Below are positions 41,557 to 50,476 of a DNA stretch of 64,000 nt, one piece after another. The position numbers and the translations under genes were made by a program. The stretch spans positions 372,001 to 436,000 of the forward strand of contig NZ_VMHK01000001.1 in the NCBI RefSeq assembly GCF_007559275.1. Reading direction: 5' to 3'. The DNA comes from Bifidobacterium apousia. Its GTDB lineage: Bacteria; Actinomycetota; Actinomycetes; Actinomycetales; Bifidobacteriaceae. The notes beneath the pieces were generated by a model, which saw nothing but the letters and a program-made list of their open reading frames with translations, was not told the DNA's origin and did not search any database. Position 1 is the first letter of the stretch; each line of letters starts with the position of its first letter.

Positions 41557-41585
41557 GTGTCCCCAGCAGGCGCGGGGATGATCCT
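41557..41585 (+). repeat. Decayed type I-E-like repeat upstream of small gene 2
   Basis: About 24 of 29 bases match the I-E repeat form without gaps, including GCGCGGGGATGATCC. The CCCC/GGGG stem is preserved. Exactly 61 nt upstream (41513-41519) GGGGATG recurs, followed by GTCC, which is the normal I-E repeat-plus-spacer period, though the rest of that earlier copy is badly decayed. Confidence 0.65.
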
Positions 41586-41636
41586 GTGGGACATCGGATG
41601 GATGCCCTGCAGGTTCGCAAAGATAAGAGGAGATGA

Positions 41637-41924
41637 ATGGCCATGGATGAGGATTTCATGAGAGACATGGCAACCAAGGATAAGGCCTGCACCACTCATC
41701 ACAACATCCCCCAGGATCTGATCGACAGTTATGCGTCTAGGCATCCCATCACTGAGAAAATGGATGAAGCCGAGCGGCGGGTCTGGGATTCGTTGGATGA
41801 TGAGGACAGGAGAATGATCCAGTCGGATCGCGTCTACTACGGTACAAATTACGGTACAGGCTGCGGTCCCGGTGACGAGTATGTGAGTTTCCGTGATGTC
41901 ATCGGCATCAGGCAGTTCGACTGA
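41637..41924 (+). CDS. Small acidic protein of unknown function, copy 2
   Basis: A 95-residue paralogue of the protein at 41123-41401. It starts MAMDEDF with AGAGGAG about 6 nt upstream, a better ribosome binding site than copy 1. Differences from copy 1 are spread evenly, and the frame is intact in both copies, which suggests selection rather than decay. Shared features are an acidic N-terminus, the central WDSLDDEDR block, a Tyr/Gly-rich YYGTNYG segment and the GIRQFD end. No family was recognised. Confidence 0.78.
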   Translation: MAMDEDFMRDMATKDKACTTHHNIPQDLIDSYASRHPITEKMDEAERRVWDSLDDEDRRMIQSDRVYYGTNYGTGCGPGDEYVSFRDVIGIRQFD

Positions 41925-42166
41925 TTCACCCACCAAGCTCCGCAGGCCGTTGCAATCAGTAAAAATCGCTATTGGAGCGCCGGGGAAAATCCATAACCGC
42001 TTCTTAGTCCGTACATGAGTGTTTGATCCTCTCCAGCCGGAGTAATCGCATTGGTGTGCCCTGATTGAGGGTTTGTCTGCTTTGCAGATGACTAGCACGG
42101 TGTTTGAATACGGATTGTCATGGTTTTCAGATGTGCATGATCGGCTGGTCAGAAGACGCGGCCCGG

Positions 42167-42197
42167 GTGCTCATCGGATACGTGGGGGATGAGTCTG
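42167..42197 (+). repeat. Decayed type I-E-like repeat
   Basis: GTGCTCATCGGATACGTGGG is followed by an extra G and then ATGAGTC. It matches the I-E repeat form well if one inserted base is allowed. The next copy starts 62 nt later. Confidence 0.5.
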
Positions 42198-42228
42198 GGT
42201 CTGCAGCATTTTCGGTCGCAGAGATCAG

Positions 42229-42257
42229 GTGTTCCTCGCTTCTGCGTGGGTGAGCCG
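42229..42257 (+). repeat. Decayed type I-E-like repeat
   Basis: GTGTTCCTCGCTTCTGCGTG followed by GGTGAGCCG matches about 21 of 29 positions of the I-E form. With the copy at 42167 it gives one 62-nt repeat-spacer unit, that is 61 plus the inserted base. Confidence 0.55.
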
Positions 42258-42332
42258 TGTCGCTGTCAGAACGACTCCATTTATCTGCTATTGCCTGGAT
42301 GCCGAGTGCCAGTGAATTGACCTTTTGCATTC

Positions 42333-42361
42333 TTGGGCGCGGGTGCGCTGCCCGGTATAAG
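42333..42361 (+). promoter_or_regulatory. Promoter (TTGGGC-N17-TATAAG)
   Basis: TTGGGC at 42333-42338 and TATAAG at 42356-42361 are separated by 17 nt, about 50 nt upstream of the membrane-protein start at 42411. Confidence 0.45.
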
Positions 42362-42410
42362 CTTGTAGGCGATGTGTCCACGAGCAGCGGACTTGGAGGT
42401 GTGGTCGCCG

Positions 42411-43127
42411 ATGGAGCAATTCGACGATGCAGATGGCGCGGAATCCGGCAGAAGCGATGCAACGGATTCCGCAGTCGTGCAACCGCATCCAGATGAGGCG
42501 ACCGCAGTGAACAAGGTTTCGGCTCATCCTGAGGCGACCATTCCGGACTCTGAATACTCTCTGGCTGAGATTGAGCAGCGCCGTGCTCGCCCGGTCCGCT
42601 GGGTGGTCTTCGCGTTGGCGGTACTTCTGGCCATCGTCATTCCTTATGGATACGGGCGCTCGCTGGCCATCAACCATACCCAGGGCGTGCTCCACTATGC
42701 CTCGGTCCTGGATCCGCGCGGCATAGCCCTGATAGCCTGGACGGTGACCGTGCTGACCTTTATGGGCATCGGCATGTCCATCATCGAGTCATCCTCCTGG
42801 TTCTGGCGGGTGGTCTTCGTGCTGGGCCTGGCCGCCGAACAGCTGATCGCCGGCCTCTGCCTGCTCAAGATGAACTTCTGGTACAGCACCTTCGTCGTCT
42901 ACCAGCATCAGGCCATCCTGGCCAACGCGGCCAATCTGGGCATCATCGCCGCTGGCTTGGGCGTGGCGGTCTTTGCGGTTATCTTTGTGGCCATCCTGGT
43001 CTGTGTGCGCAAGGATTCCCCTTGGAACACGCTGACCCACAGCTGGTCGGCCCTCTCCTTATTCTTTATCATCGAGCTGGTGGCCATCGCCATTGTCCTC
43101 TTCGGAGGCCTGATCACTGCGGCTTGA
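42411..43127 (+). CDS. Integral membrane protein of unknown function
   Basis: A 238-residue protein with an acidic, polar N-terminal tail of about 60 residues and then at least four hydrophobic segments: near RWVVFALAVLLAIVIPYGYG, the IALIAWTVTVLTFMGIGMSI region, the NAANLGIIAAGLGVAVFAVI region and a C-terminal SLFFIIELVAIAIVLFGGLI. ATG 42411 is chosen because GGAGGTG lies about 10 nt upstream; an in-frame ATG at 42372 has no such site. It precedes rpsO in the same direction by about 165 nt. Function unknown. Confidence 0.75.
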   Translation: MEQFDDADGAESGRSDATDSAVVQPHPDEATAVNKVSAHPEATIPDSEYSLAEIEQRRARPVRWVVFALAVLLAIVIPYGYGRSLAINHTQGVLHYASVLDPRGIALIAWTVTVLTFMGIGMSIIESSSWFWRVVFVLGLAAEQLIAGLCLLKMNFWYSTFVVYQHQAILANAANLGIIAAGLGVAVFAVIFVAILVCVRKDSPWNTLTHSWSALSLFFIIELVAIAIVLFGGLITAA

Positions 43128-43197
43128 CCTTATCGCCGAGTCCGTCAGGGATGCATGTGTTTCTCCTCCCATTCCCGCATCCGGTCCCATCGCTGTG

Positions 43198-43203
43198 TAT
43201 AAT
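43198..43203 (+). promoter_or_regulatory. rpsO -10 element
   Basis: A consensus TATAAT lies about 90 nt before the rpsO start. The -35 region is poor. The leader could hold a structure bound by S15, as is common for this gene, but I could not establish one. Confidence 0.45.
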
Positions 43204-43292
43204 GGACTTTTGGCGTGTTTCGCCCGCGGATCGAGAGCGCTTCAGCATAGGGCTGGTGCACCGCGTAACGGAAGAATGCAAGAGGAGGAGCC

Positions 43293-43562
43293 GTGGCTCT
43301 TACGAGTGAGCAGAAGCAGGCAATCGTCAAGGAATACGCGACCCACGAGGGTGACACCGGTTCCCCCGAGGTCCAGGTGGCTCTGCTGAGCAAGCGCATC
43401 TCCGACCTGACCGAGCACCTCAAGCAGCATCAGCACGACCATCATTCGCGTCGTGGCCTGCTGCTCATGGTCGGCCATCGTCGCCGGTTGCTGGATTACC
43501 TCAAGAAGGTGGATATCAACCGCTACCGTTCCCTGGTGGAGCGTCTTGGACTGCGCCACTGA
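43293..43562 (+). CDS. rpsO: 30S ribosomal protein S15
   Basis: An 89-residue S15 that binds the central domain of 16S rRNA and nucleates platform assembly. The full family length is present, with [37 protein letters not shown] and [12 protein letters not shown]. It starts at GTG with AGAGGAGGAG immediately upstream. An intrinsic terminator follows, and pnp comes 250 nt later, the classic rpsO-pnp order. Confidence 0.98.
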   Translation: MALTSEQKQAIVKEYATHEGDTGSPEVQVALLSKRISDLTEHLKQHQHDHHSRRGLLLMVGHRRRLLDYLKKVDINRYRSLVERLGLRH

Positions 43563-43574
43563 TACGCATGCTTT

Positions 43575-43602
43575 CGCCCGGGCCTAGCGCTCGGGCGCTT
43601 TT
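43575..43602 (+). terminator. rpsO terminator
   Basis: CGCCCG (43575-43580) pairs with CGGGCG (43592-43597), followed by CTTTT, directly after the rpsO stop. Confidence 0.7.
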
Positions 43603-43812
43603 GCATGACTGAACCAGGCACCGTTGACCCCGGGATGGGGTTGTAGAAGATGGTGCCGAACTCAAATGCAAGGTTGGTCCGCAAGGCATGAAGATAGCCG
43701 GACATGGGGTTCGGCAGGACCAGACCGAAGTACAAGGATCTCCGGCAGTCAATTGATGCCGAGCATCCTGACATCAGGTAGTACACAAGCAGTAAACAAA
43801 AGGAGGAACCCT

Positions 43813-46602
43813 ATGGAGGGTCCCGAAATCACGGCTGTAGAAGCCACGATCGATAACGGATCATATGGCAAGCGCACGGTGCGCTTCGAGACGGGTCGTC
43901 TCGCCCAGCAGGCGGATGGGGCAGTAGCCGCCTATCTTGATGACGATTCCATGGTGTTGTCCACCACCACCGCCGGATCCAGCCCCAAGGAGAACTACGA
44001 CTTCTTCCCGCTGACCGTTGATGTGGAGGAGAAGATGTACGCCGCGGGCAAGATCCCCGGCTCCTTCTTCCGCCGCGAGGGTCGGCCCTCCAACGAGGCC
44101 ATCCTGGCCTGCCGGTTGATTGACCGCCCCCTGCGCCCTCTCTTCCCTCATACCCTGCGCAACGAGGTCCAGGTTGTGGAGACCATCCTGGCTGTTAACC
44201 CCGAGGATGCCTACGACGTGCTGGCCCTGAACGCGGCCTCTGCTTCCACCCTGATTTCCGGACTGCCCTTCGAGGGCCCGGTCTCGGGTCTGCGTCTGGC
44301 CCTGATCGATGGTCAGTGGGTGGCTTTCCCCCGTTGGAGCGAGCGCGAGCGCGCCGTCTTCGAGCTGGTCGTGGCCGGCCGTGTGGTCGAGGGCGGGGAT
44401 GTCGCCATCGCCATGATTGAGGCAGGCGCCGGCAAGAACGCTTGGAGCCTGATCTATGACGAGGGCCAGATCAAGCCTGACGAAGAGGTGGTCGCCCAGG
44501 GTCTTGAGGCCGCCAAGCCCTTCATCAAGGTTCTGTGCGAGGCCCAGAGCGAGCTCAAGGCCAAGGCTGCCAAGCCCACCAAGGACTTCCAGCTCTTCCC
44601 CGAGTACACCGACGAGCTCTACGCTCGCATCGACCAGGTGGCCCACGCCGACCTGGATCAGGCCCTCTCCATCGCGGAGAAGCTGCCCCGCCAGGATCGC
44701 ATCCATGAGATCAAGGAGAAGGTCCGCGAAGCTCTGGCCGACGAGTTCACCGACATGGACGAGGCCGAGAAGGACAAGGAGCTGGGCAACGCCTTCAAGG
44801 AGCTCCAGCGTCAGATCGTACGCCGCCGCATCCTGACCCAGGACTACCGCATCGACGGCCGTGGCCTGCGCGACATCCGCACTCTGTCCGCCGAGGTGGA
44901 CGTGGTGCCCCGCGTGCACGGCTCAGCCCTCTTCCAGCGCGGCGAGACCCAGGTGCTGGGCGTCACCACCCTGAACATGCTGAAGATGGAGCAGACCATC
45001 GATGCTCTGTCCGGCCCCACCACCAAGCGCTACATGCACAACTACGAGATGCCGCCCTATTCGACCGGCGAGACCGGCCGCGTGGGTTCGCCCAAGCGCC
45101 GCGAGGTGGGCCATGGCAACCTGGCCGAGCGCGCTCTGATCCCGGTGCTGCCCAGCCGCGAGGAGTTCCCCTACGCCATCCGTCAGGTCTCCGAGGCCAT
45201 CGGCTCCAACGGGTCCACCTCCATGGGCTCCGTCTGCGCCTCCACCCTGTCCCTGCTGGCTGCCGGCGTGCCTCTGAAGGCCCCTGTGGCGGGCATAGCC
45301 ATGGGCCTGGTCACAGGCGAGGTCGACGGTCGGCCCACCTACAAGACCCTGACCGACATTCTGGGTGCCGAGGATGCCTTCGGCGACATGGACTTCAAGG
45401 TAGCCGGCACCTCCGAATTCATCACCTCCCTGCAGCTGGACACCAAGCTGGACGGCATCCCCGCCGACATCCTGGCCGCCGCCCTGCAGCAGGCCAAGGA
45501 AGCCCGGGCCACCATCCTCGACGTGATCAACGAGTGCATTGACGGGCCCGCCGAGATGAGCCCCTATGCGCCGCGCATCATCACCACCCAGGTCCCGGTT
45601 GACAAGATCGGCGAGGTCATCGGCCCCAAGGGCAAGATGATCAACCAGATCCAGGAGGATACAGGCGCCGATGTCTCCATCGAGGACGACGGCACGGTCT
45701 ACATCGCCTCCGAGGGCGGCGAGGCAGCAGCCAAGGCCAAGGAGGTCATCGACCAGATCGCCAATCCGCATGTGCCTGAGGCGGGGGAGACCTTCAATGG
45801 CAAGGTGGTCAAGATCACCAGCTTCGGCGCCTTCGTCAACCTGACCCCCGGCACCGACGGACTTCTGCACATCTCGCAGATCCGCAACCTGGCCAACGGC
45901 GAGCGCATCGACTCCGTGGAGGACGTCCTCAAGGAGGGCGACACCGTCGAGGTCATCGTGCAGGGTGTGGACGACCGCGGCAAGATCTCTCTGGCCATCC
46001 CCGGCTTCGAGGACCAGGAGTCCGCAGGCGGCCGTGATCGCGGTGATCGCGATGGTCGTGGCGGCCGTCGTGACCGTGGTGGCGATCGTCGTGAGCGTGG
46101 CGGCCGTGGTGACCGTGATCGTCGTGATCGCCGCAGCCGTTCCTCCGAGCGTGATGATCGGTATGAGGCCCCGCGCCGTTCCCGCTCCGAGCGTGATGAT
46201 CGCTACTATGACGATGAGGATCAGGAGGATCGTCCCCGGCACCGTCGTCAGAGCCGCGGCCGCGACTATGAGGATGGCGGAGACTGGTTCGAGGACGAGG
46301 ACCGCGGCTCCCGTCGCGATCGTCGTCGGGTCTCCCGCGACGATGACGAGGATCGTGGCGGCCGGGGCCGTGGCGAGCGTCGTGGCCGTGGCAGCCGCTC
46401 CGAGCGTGATGACCGCGGTGATCGCGGTGGTCGTCATGAGCGCCGCTCTTCCGGGCGTGGCGGCTATCGTGGCCGCAGGGAGAATCCGCGCTACGCTGCC
46501 GACGAGCACTATGACGAGTACCGGGCCGACAGAGAGGAGCGTTCCGAGCGTCCCCGTCGCCGGGTGCGCAGGGACTTCGATCCCTTCGACAGTGAGGACT
46601 GA
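43813..46602 (+). CDS. pnp: Polyribonucleotide nucleotidyltransferase with a long charged tail
   Basis: A 929-residue PNPase that degrades RNA 3'-5' using phosphate. Two RNase PH-like domains (the first with [14 protein letters not shown], the second with RGETQVLG and the Gly/Ser-rich SNGSTSMGS), a KH domain ([20 protein letters not shown]) and an S1 domain ([15 protein letters not shown]) are all present. From about residue 736 a roughly 190-residue tail is almost only Arg, Asp, Gly, Glu and Ser, with RGG/RDR-like repeats; it is probably disordered and RNA-binding. The start is ATG 43813, with AGGAGG 6 nt upstream; in-frame codons further upstream lie in the intergenic region and are not used. 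Its own strong terminator follows. Confidence 0.97.
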   Translation: MEGPEITAVEATIDNGSYGKRTVRFETGRLAQQADGAVAAYLDDDSMVLSTTTAGSSPKENYDFFPLTVDVEEKMYAAGKIPGSFFRREGRPSNEAILACRLIDRPLRPLFPHTLRNEVQVVETILAVNPEDAYDVLALNAASASTLISGLPFEGPVSGLRLALIDGQWVAFPRWSERERAVFELVVAGRVVEGGDVAIAMIEAGAGKNAWSLIYDEGQIKPDEEVVAQGLEAAKPFIKVLCEAQSELKAKAAKPTKDFQLFPEYTDELYARIDQVAHADLDQALSIAEKLPRQDRIHEIKEKVREALADEFTDMDEAEKDKELGNAFKELQRQIVRRRILTQDYRIDGRGLRDIRTLSAEVDVVPRVHGSALFQRGETQVLGVTTLNMLKMEQTIDALSGPTTKRYMHNYEMPPYSTGETGRVGSPKRREVGHGNLAERALIPVLPSREEFPYAIRQVSEAIGSNGSTSMGSVCASTLSLLAAGVPLKAPVAGIAMGLVTGEVDGRPTYKTLTDILGAEDAFGDMDFKVAGTSEFITSLQLDTKLDGIPADILAAALQQAKEARATILDVINECIDGPAEMSPYAPRIITTQVPVDKIGEVIGPKGKMINQIQEDTGADVSIEDDGTVYIASEGGEAAAKAKEVIDQIANPHVPEAGETFNGKVVKITSFGAFVNLTPGTDGLLHISQIRNLANGERIDSVEDVLKEGDTVEVIVQGVDDRGKISLAIPGFEDQESAGGRDRGDRDGRGGRRDRGGDRRERGGRGDRDRRDRRSRSSERDDRYEAPRRSRSERDDRYYDDEDQEDRPRHRRQSRGRDYEDGGDWFEDEDRGSRRDRRRVSRDDDEDRGGRGRGERRGRGSRSERDDRGDRGGRHERRSSGRGGYRGRRENPRYAADEHYDEYRADREERSERPRRRVRRDFDPFDSED

Positions 46603-46616
46603 TTCCTACTGATGCT

Positions 46617-46650
46617 GGGACCCCGTTCCATTGGACGGGGTCCCTTTTTT
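46617..46650 (+). terminator. pnp terminator
   Basis: A perfect 10-bp stem, GGGACCCCGT with ACGGGGTCCC, and an 8-nt loop, followed by six T. Confidence 0.93.
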
Positions 46651-46682
46651 GTCTCCTCTGAATTTAGTGAGAGAATGAGGGC

Positions 46683-47267
46683 ATGTCCGTATCAATGATC
46701 GTGCTCATCATCATCGTTTTGCTGGTCGTGTTGCTGGTTATCTGGGGAATCGGTATCTACAACGGTCTGGTCAATCTGCGCAACCGGGTGGCCAATGGCT
46801 GGGCCCAGATTGATGTACAGCTCAAGCAGCGTGCCGATCTGGTGCCCAACCTGGTCCAGACGGTCAAGGGCTACGCCTCACACGAGTCCACCGTCCTGGA
46901 GGAGGTGACCAAAGCCCGCGCCGACGTGGCCCAGGCCCAGACGGCTGGCGGGGACCAGATGCAGGCCCGTGCCGATGCTGAGCAACGGCTGGGTCAATCC
47001 CTGGTCACTCTGATGGCTCGGGCGGAGGCCTACCCTGAGCTCAAAGCCAACCAGAACTTCCTGGACTTGCAGCGTCAGCTCAAGGACCTGGAGGACAAGA
47101 TCGCCTACGCCAGGCAGTTCTACAATGATGTGGTTCAGAAGTTCAACACCCGCATCGAGACGGTCCCCTCAAACATCATCGCATCCCTTTTCCACTTCCG
47201 TCAGGCCCAGTATTTCCAGGCTGACGAGGGTAGCCGCCAGGCGCCCGTAGTGGACTTCGGACAGTGA
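46683..47267 (+). CDS. lemA: LemA family membrane-anchored protein
   Basis: A 194-residue LemA protein. One hydrophobic N-terminal helix (residues 5-27) is followed by a long helical domain; NLRNRVANGWAQIDVQLKQRADLVPNLV (split here as NGWAQIDVQLKQR and ADLVPNLVQTVKGY) and ARQFYNDVVQKFN are the family hallmarks. The exact function is unknown. GAGAAT lies 6 nt before ATG with no well-spaced Shine-Dalgarno site, so the message may be leaderless. The stop overlaps the next start (GTGA), and LemA plus DUF2207-type proteins are a recurrent pair. Confidence 0.9.
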   Translation: MSVSMIVLIIIVLLVVLLVIWGIGIYNGLVNLRNRVANGWAQIDVQLKQRADLVPNLVQTVKGYASHESTVLEEVTKARADVAQAQTAGGDQMQARADAEQRLGQSLVTLMARAEAYPELKANQNFLDLQRQLKDLEDKIAYARQFYNDVVQKFNTRIETVPSNIIASLFHFRQAQYFQADEGSRQAPVVDFGQ

Positions 47268-49516
47268 ACGCCCCAGTGGCCTCCTCTGGAAAACCGGTCT
47301 CAAGTCATCCCTCCTGGAGCACTTCCCGCTTTTTCCGAGCCTTGGCACTGGCTTTGGTGGCAGCCTTGGTGACGTCCATAGTCGCTGCTCTGCTTATCTT
47401 CAACAAGAATTGGCCGGATCTGGTATACGATTCAGTGGACTATGATGTCCAGGTCCTGGATAACGGCGATTTGCGCATCAGTCAGAACCTGACCGTAACC
47501 ATGAACTCCCGTGAGGACGACAACGGCGATAAACGTCCCTGGAGGGAGCTCTACCAGCGTTATCAGATTAAGCCTGACCGGCTGACGGGCATCAGTGACA
47601 TAAGCGTGCGCGACCTGACCAATGGCTCTACATATAGGCAAGCCGATCCGCCGACGGATCCTGATAACCTCGATCAGGTTCCCGACTGGGATAAGACCAT
47701 GGCTGGCACCTGGTATATGGGCACAGTCTCGGACTCAGGATTGGAATCCTACAAGCCGGGCGACTCGGACCAAGGATCCGCCTGCGGCGCCCAGGGGGAC
47801 CGGTGTCAGGTGGAGCTGGGTTGGAACATTCCGCAGATTGCCGAGGATTCAGGTCGGCGCTTCCGCATCGACATGACCTTCCACGGTGTCACTACTGCCC
47901 ATCCCGATGTGGCTGAATTCCAATGGGAGCCCGTGGGCGACACCAACCAGATTTCCGTCGAGCATATGAGCGCTGATGTTAGGCTTCCCAAGCTTATAGG
48001 AGCAGAGAAGGACAAGGATACCAAGGCCTGGCTCCATTTCGCTGGCAAGGGTTCCTACCAGGTGGGCGATGACAGCAGTATCCACTTTTCAGCTGACCAG
48101 ATCGGGCCAGGTCAGCATCTGGATTTGGTGGCTCTCTTCGATGCGAAGAGGGTTTCCTCGGTAGTCAGGACCGACTCTCAACCGGCGCGTGACCGCATCA
48201 TCAAGCAGGAGCGCCAGCAGTATGAGCACTGGCACGCCGAGCAGACCAGATGGGCGCGGATCGGACTTTTGGCTGGTGTACTGACCGTCTTAGCTGCTAT
48301 CGCGCTGATTGTAGTGATGCTCTGGCAGGCCTTCCGCACCTATGGAGACTCCCAGTACCGAGGCGATATTATCTACTACCGTCAGCCTCCTGATCTGTCA
48401 CCGGCCGTGGCCGCCGTTATCAACGATTTGATGCTGACCCGAGAATCCCCTATTGGCAGGCAATTGTCAGCCACCATTCTCTCCCTGGCCTCCAAGCGGG
48501 CCATCGCTCTGATTCCGGTCAAGTATGAGGACCGGGCGAATTCCGGCGGAGGTTCCCTGACTAAGGTGATGCGCTCGCTGCTCCACAAAGGCAAACGGCA
48601 GTCCATGGAGGTGGTCATTAATCCGGTCTGCAGTCAGGATCGAGCCTCCCTGGCCCTGTCCTTAAGCGAGGAAGCCTGCCTGACCATGCTGGAAGGTGCT
48701 TCTGCTCTGATGGGCTCCAAGGATGAACGTTTCGACCTGTACGAGATGATTGCTCTCTTCTCCAGCACCGAAGCTCATCATGGCAAGGTCTATCTGGAGG
48801 CTTTCGACAAGGCCGTCAAGTACGAGACCAACAATGCTGACCTGCGTGCCTATCGTCATGGTATAGAGGTCTTGCCCTTCCTGGCCGTGCTCTTGGCCGC
48901 TTTCATCCTGCTGGCTGGATTCCTGCCGGGCACCGTGCTGGTACGTGCGCCATTGGCCGTGCTTCTGGTGGCTGTTGCAGCATTCTCCATTCGTTATGGT
49001 AGTTCGCAAGTGCTCAGCAGGAATGGACAGCTCATGGCTGGTCAGGTGTCAGGGCTTCGGCGCTATCTGCTGGACTTCAGCGATTTTAGCCACCGGGGCG
49101 TGGAGGACCTGGTGCTCTGGGACCGCTACCTGGTTTACGCTGCGGCCTTCGGTATAAGTGACCGGGTTGTCGCTCAGCTGGCACAGGCCAGCCCTGAACT
49201 GACCGACTTCGACTGGCTGAATAATAATGCGCGCGGGAGCCTGCTCTACTGTACCTTCCTGCCTTACAGCCAGAATGTTCCGGTGGCTTCCTCCGTGAGT
49301 GGCCCTGAAACATTGGCTGCAAATTCAATGCTTGGCCAAGGCGGGGTGGTTGATCTGGGTACTCAGTTGACCCAGGGACTCGAACAGATCGGCGGCCTGA
49401 TCGGCCAGGCCAGCGGCAACAGTTCCGGCAGTGGTATTGGTGGGTTTGGCTCCGGTGGTGGTTCCTTCGGCGGCTCCGGTGGCGGCTCCGGTGGTGGTTC
49501 CTTCGGCGGTCGTTGA
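47264..49516 (+). CDS. DUF2207-like membrane protein with a Gly-rich end
   Basis: A 750-residue membrane protein. An N-terminal helix (near residues 24-46) is followed by a large extracytoplasmic beta-rich region with YDVQVLDNGDLRISQNLTV, typical of DUF2207. A membrane helix (near 335-355), a cytoplasmic part and a double helix (near 537-575) follow. The end is a Gly/Ser/Phe repeat (GGGSFGGSGGGSGGG), as often seen in this family. It begins with GTG overlapping the lemA stop and is surely co-translated. Biochemical function is unknown; an envelope role is inferred from topology. Confidence 0.85.
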   Translation: MNAPVASSGKPVSSHPSWSTSRFFRALALALVAALVTSIVAALLIFNKNWPDLVYDSVDYDVQVLDNGDLRISQNLTVTMNSREDDNGDKRPWRELYQRYQIKPDRLTGISDISVRDLTNGSTYRQADPPTDPDNLDQVPDWDKTMAGTWYMGTVSDSGLESYKPGDSDQGSACGAQGDRCQVELGWNIPQIAEDSGRRFRIDMTFHGVTTAHPDVAEFQWEPVGDTNQISVEHMSADVRLPKLIGAEKDKDTKAWLHFAGKGSYQVGDDSSIHFSADQIGPGQHLDLVALFDAKRVSSVVRTDSQPARDRIIKQERQQYEHWHAEQTRWARIGLLAGVLTVLAAIALIVVMLWQAFRTYGDSQYRGDIIYYRQPPDLSPAVAAVINDLMLTRESPIGRQLSATILSLASKRAIALIPVKYEDRANSGGGSLTKVMRSLLHKGKRQSMEVVINPVCSQDRASLALSLSEEACLTMLEGASALMGSKDERFDLYEMIALFSSTEAHHGKVYLEAFDKAVKYETNNADLRAYRHGIEVLPFLAVLLAAFILLAGFLPGTVLVRAPLAVLLVAVAAFSIRYGSSQVLSRNGQLMAGQVSGLRRYLLDFSDFSHRGVEDLVLWDRYLVYAAAFGISDRVVAQLAQASPELTDFDWLNNNARGSLLYCTFLPYSQNVPVASSVSGPETLAANSMLGQGGVVDLGTQLTQGLEQIGGLIGQASGNSSGSGIGGFGSGGGSFGGSGGGSGGGSFGGR

Positions 49517-49594
49517 TACTGGGCCACAAGCTAAGCTCGATACGAAGCCGGCGGCATTGAAGCTGGCATCAATCTACAAGACGGGAGTACATGC

Positions 49595-50476
49595 ATGACA
49601 TCGTCGATGCGGGCCTTGGGGCCCTTTACTACGACAGCGGTCGGACTGGGTTGCATGGGATTGTCCATTGAGGGCAAGCCGGACCAGGGAACGGCCATTG
49701 AGGTCATCCATCAGGCTTTGGATGCCGGTTGCCGACATCTGGATACTGCCTGGTCCTACTACGAGTCAGGTGGCCCTGAGCAGACCAATGAACGACTGGT
49801 TCGCCAGGCTTTGGACTCCTGGAAGGGACCTCGTCAGGACGTGCTGGTGGCCACCAAGGTTGGGCACTACCGCAACTTCACTGACGGACGGCCCACCTGG
49901 GCTGTGGACGGTCGGCCGGAGAGCCTGATCCGGCACGCCAAGGAGTCTGCCCAGGCCCTGGGCGTGGACACCATTGACTTGCTCTATATGCACCGTCCTG
50001 ACCCGCAGGTGCCCTACCAGGAGTCGTTGGAGGCCATGGCTGAACTGGCCAAGCAGGGCGTGGCCCGGACCCTGGGCGTCTCCAACGTAGACATCGAGCG
50101 GATGGACCTGGCTCGCAAGATTCTGGGCGATGACCTCGTAGCCGTGCAGAATCAGTTCTCGCCCACCTTCACCAGCTCCCGCCAGGAGTTGGACCATGCG
50201 GCCGAACTGGGTCTGGCCTTCGTCTGCTGGAGCCCTCTGGGAGGCTTCCGAGCGCCCAAGGACGAAACCCGTTATGATGCCTTCCGGCAGGTGGCCCAGG
50301 AGCTCGGCGTTTCCCACCAGCGCGTGGTCCTGGCCTGGGAATTGTCCCAGAACAGCAACGTCTTCGTGGTTCCCGGGGCCCACAGGGCGGCCACCATTCT
50401 GGATTCCCTACAGGCGGCTGACATGGAACTGAGCGAGGACGAGATGGACCGCCTGAACCGGGCGGCGACTGCATGA
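49595..50476 (+). CDS. Aldo/keto reductase
   Basis: A 293-residue NAD(P)H-dependent oxidoreductase of the AKR superfamily. The catalytic tetrad can be placed: Asp in HLDTAWSYYESG with the Tyr four residues on, Lys in VATKVGHY and His in LYMHRPDP. SPLGGF and the C-terminal VPGAHRAATI match the cofactor-binding end. GGGAG lies 7 nt before the ATG. It overlaps the next gene by 4 nt. The substrate cannot be deduced. Confidence 0.92.
   Translation: MTSSMRALGPFTTTAVGLGCMGLSIEGKPDQGTAIEVIHQALDAGCRHLDTAWSYYESGGPEQTNERLVRQALDSWKGPRQDVLVATKVGHYRNFTDGRPTWAVDGRPESLIRHAKESAQALGVDTIDLLYMHRPDPQVPYQESLEAMAELAKQGVARTLGVSNVDIERMDLARKILGDDLVAVQNQFSPTFTSSRQELDHAAELGLAFVCWSPLGGFRAPKDETRYDAFRQVAQELGVSHQRVVLAWELSQNSNVFVVPGAHRAATILDSLQAADMELSEDEMDRLNRAATA

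Larger units (their letters stand above)
41925..42332. other. Gene-free region with two more decayed I-E-like repeats
   Basis: The first part (to about 42030) is the duplicated downstream flank of the small gene. The rest has no credible gene; frames on both strands are short and without ribosome binding sites. Two I-E-like repeats are listed separately. Confidence 0.5.

Noticed and set aside
41618..41930. Search for further I-E-like repeats at 61-nt steps through the second small gene
   Set aside because: Positions stepped by 61 nt inside the gene show no repeat similarity, so the gene is not itself made of repeat-spacer units.
44923..46509. Long minus-strand frame opposite pnp
   Set aside because: A shadow of the pnp codon bias and of its Arg/Asp-rich tail.
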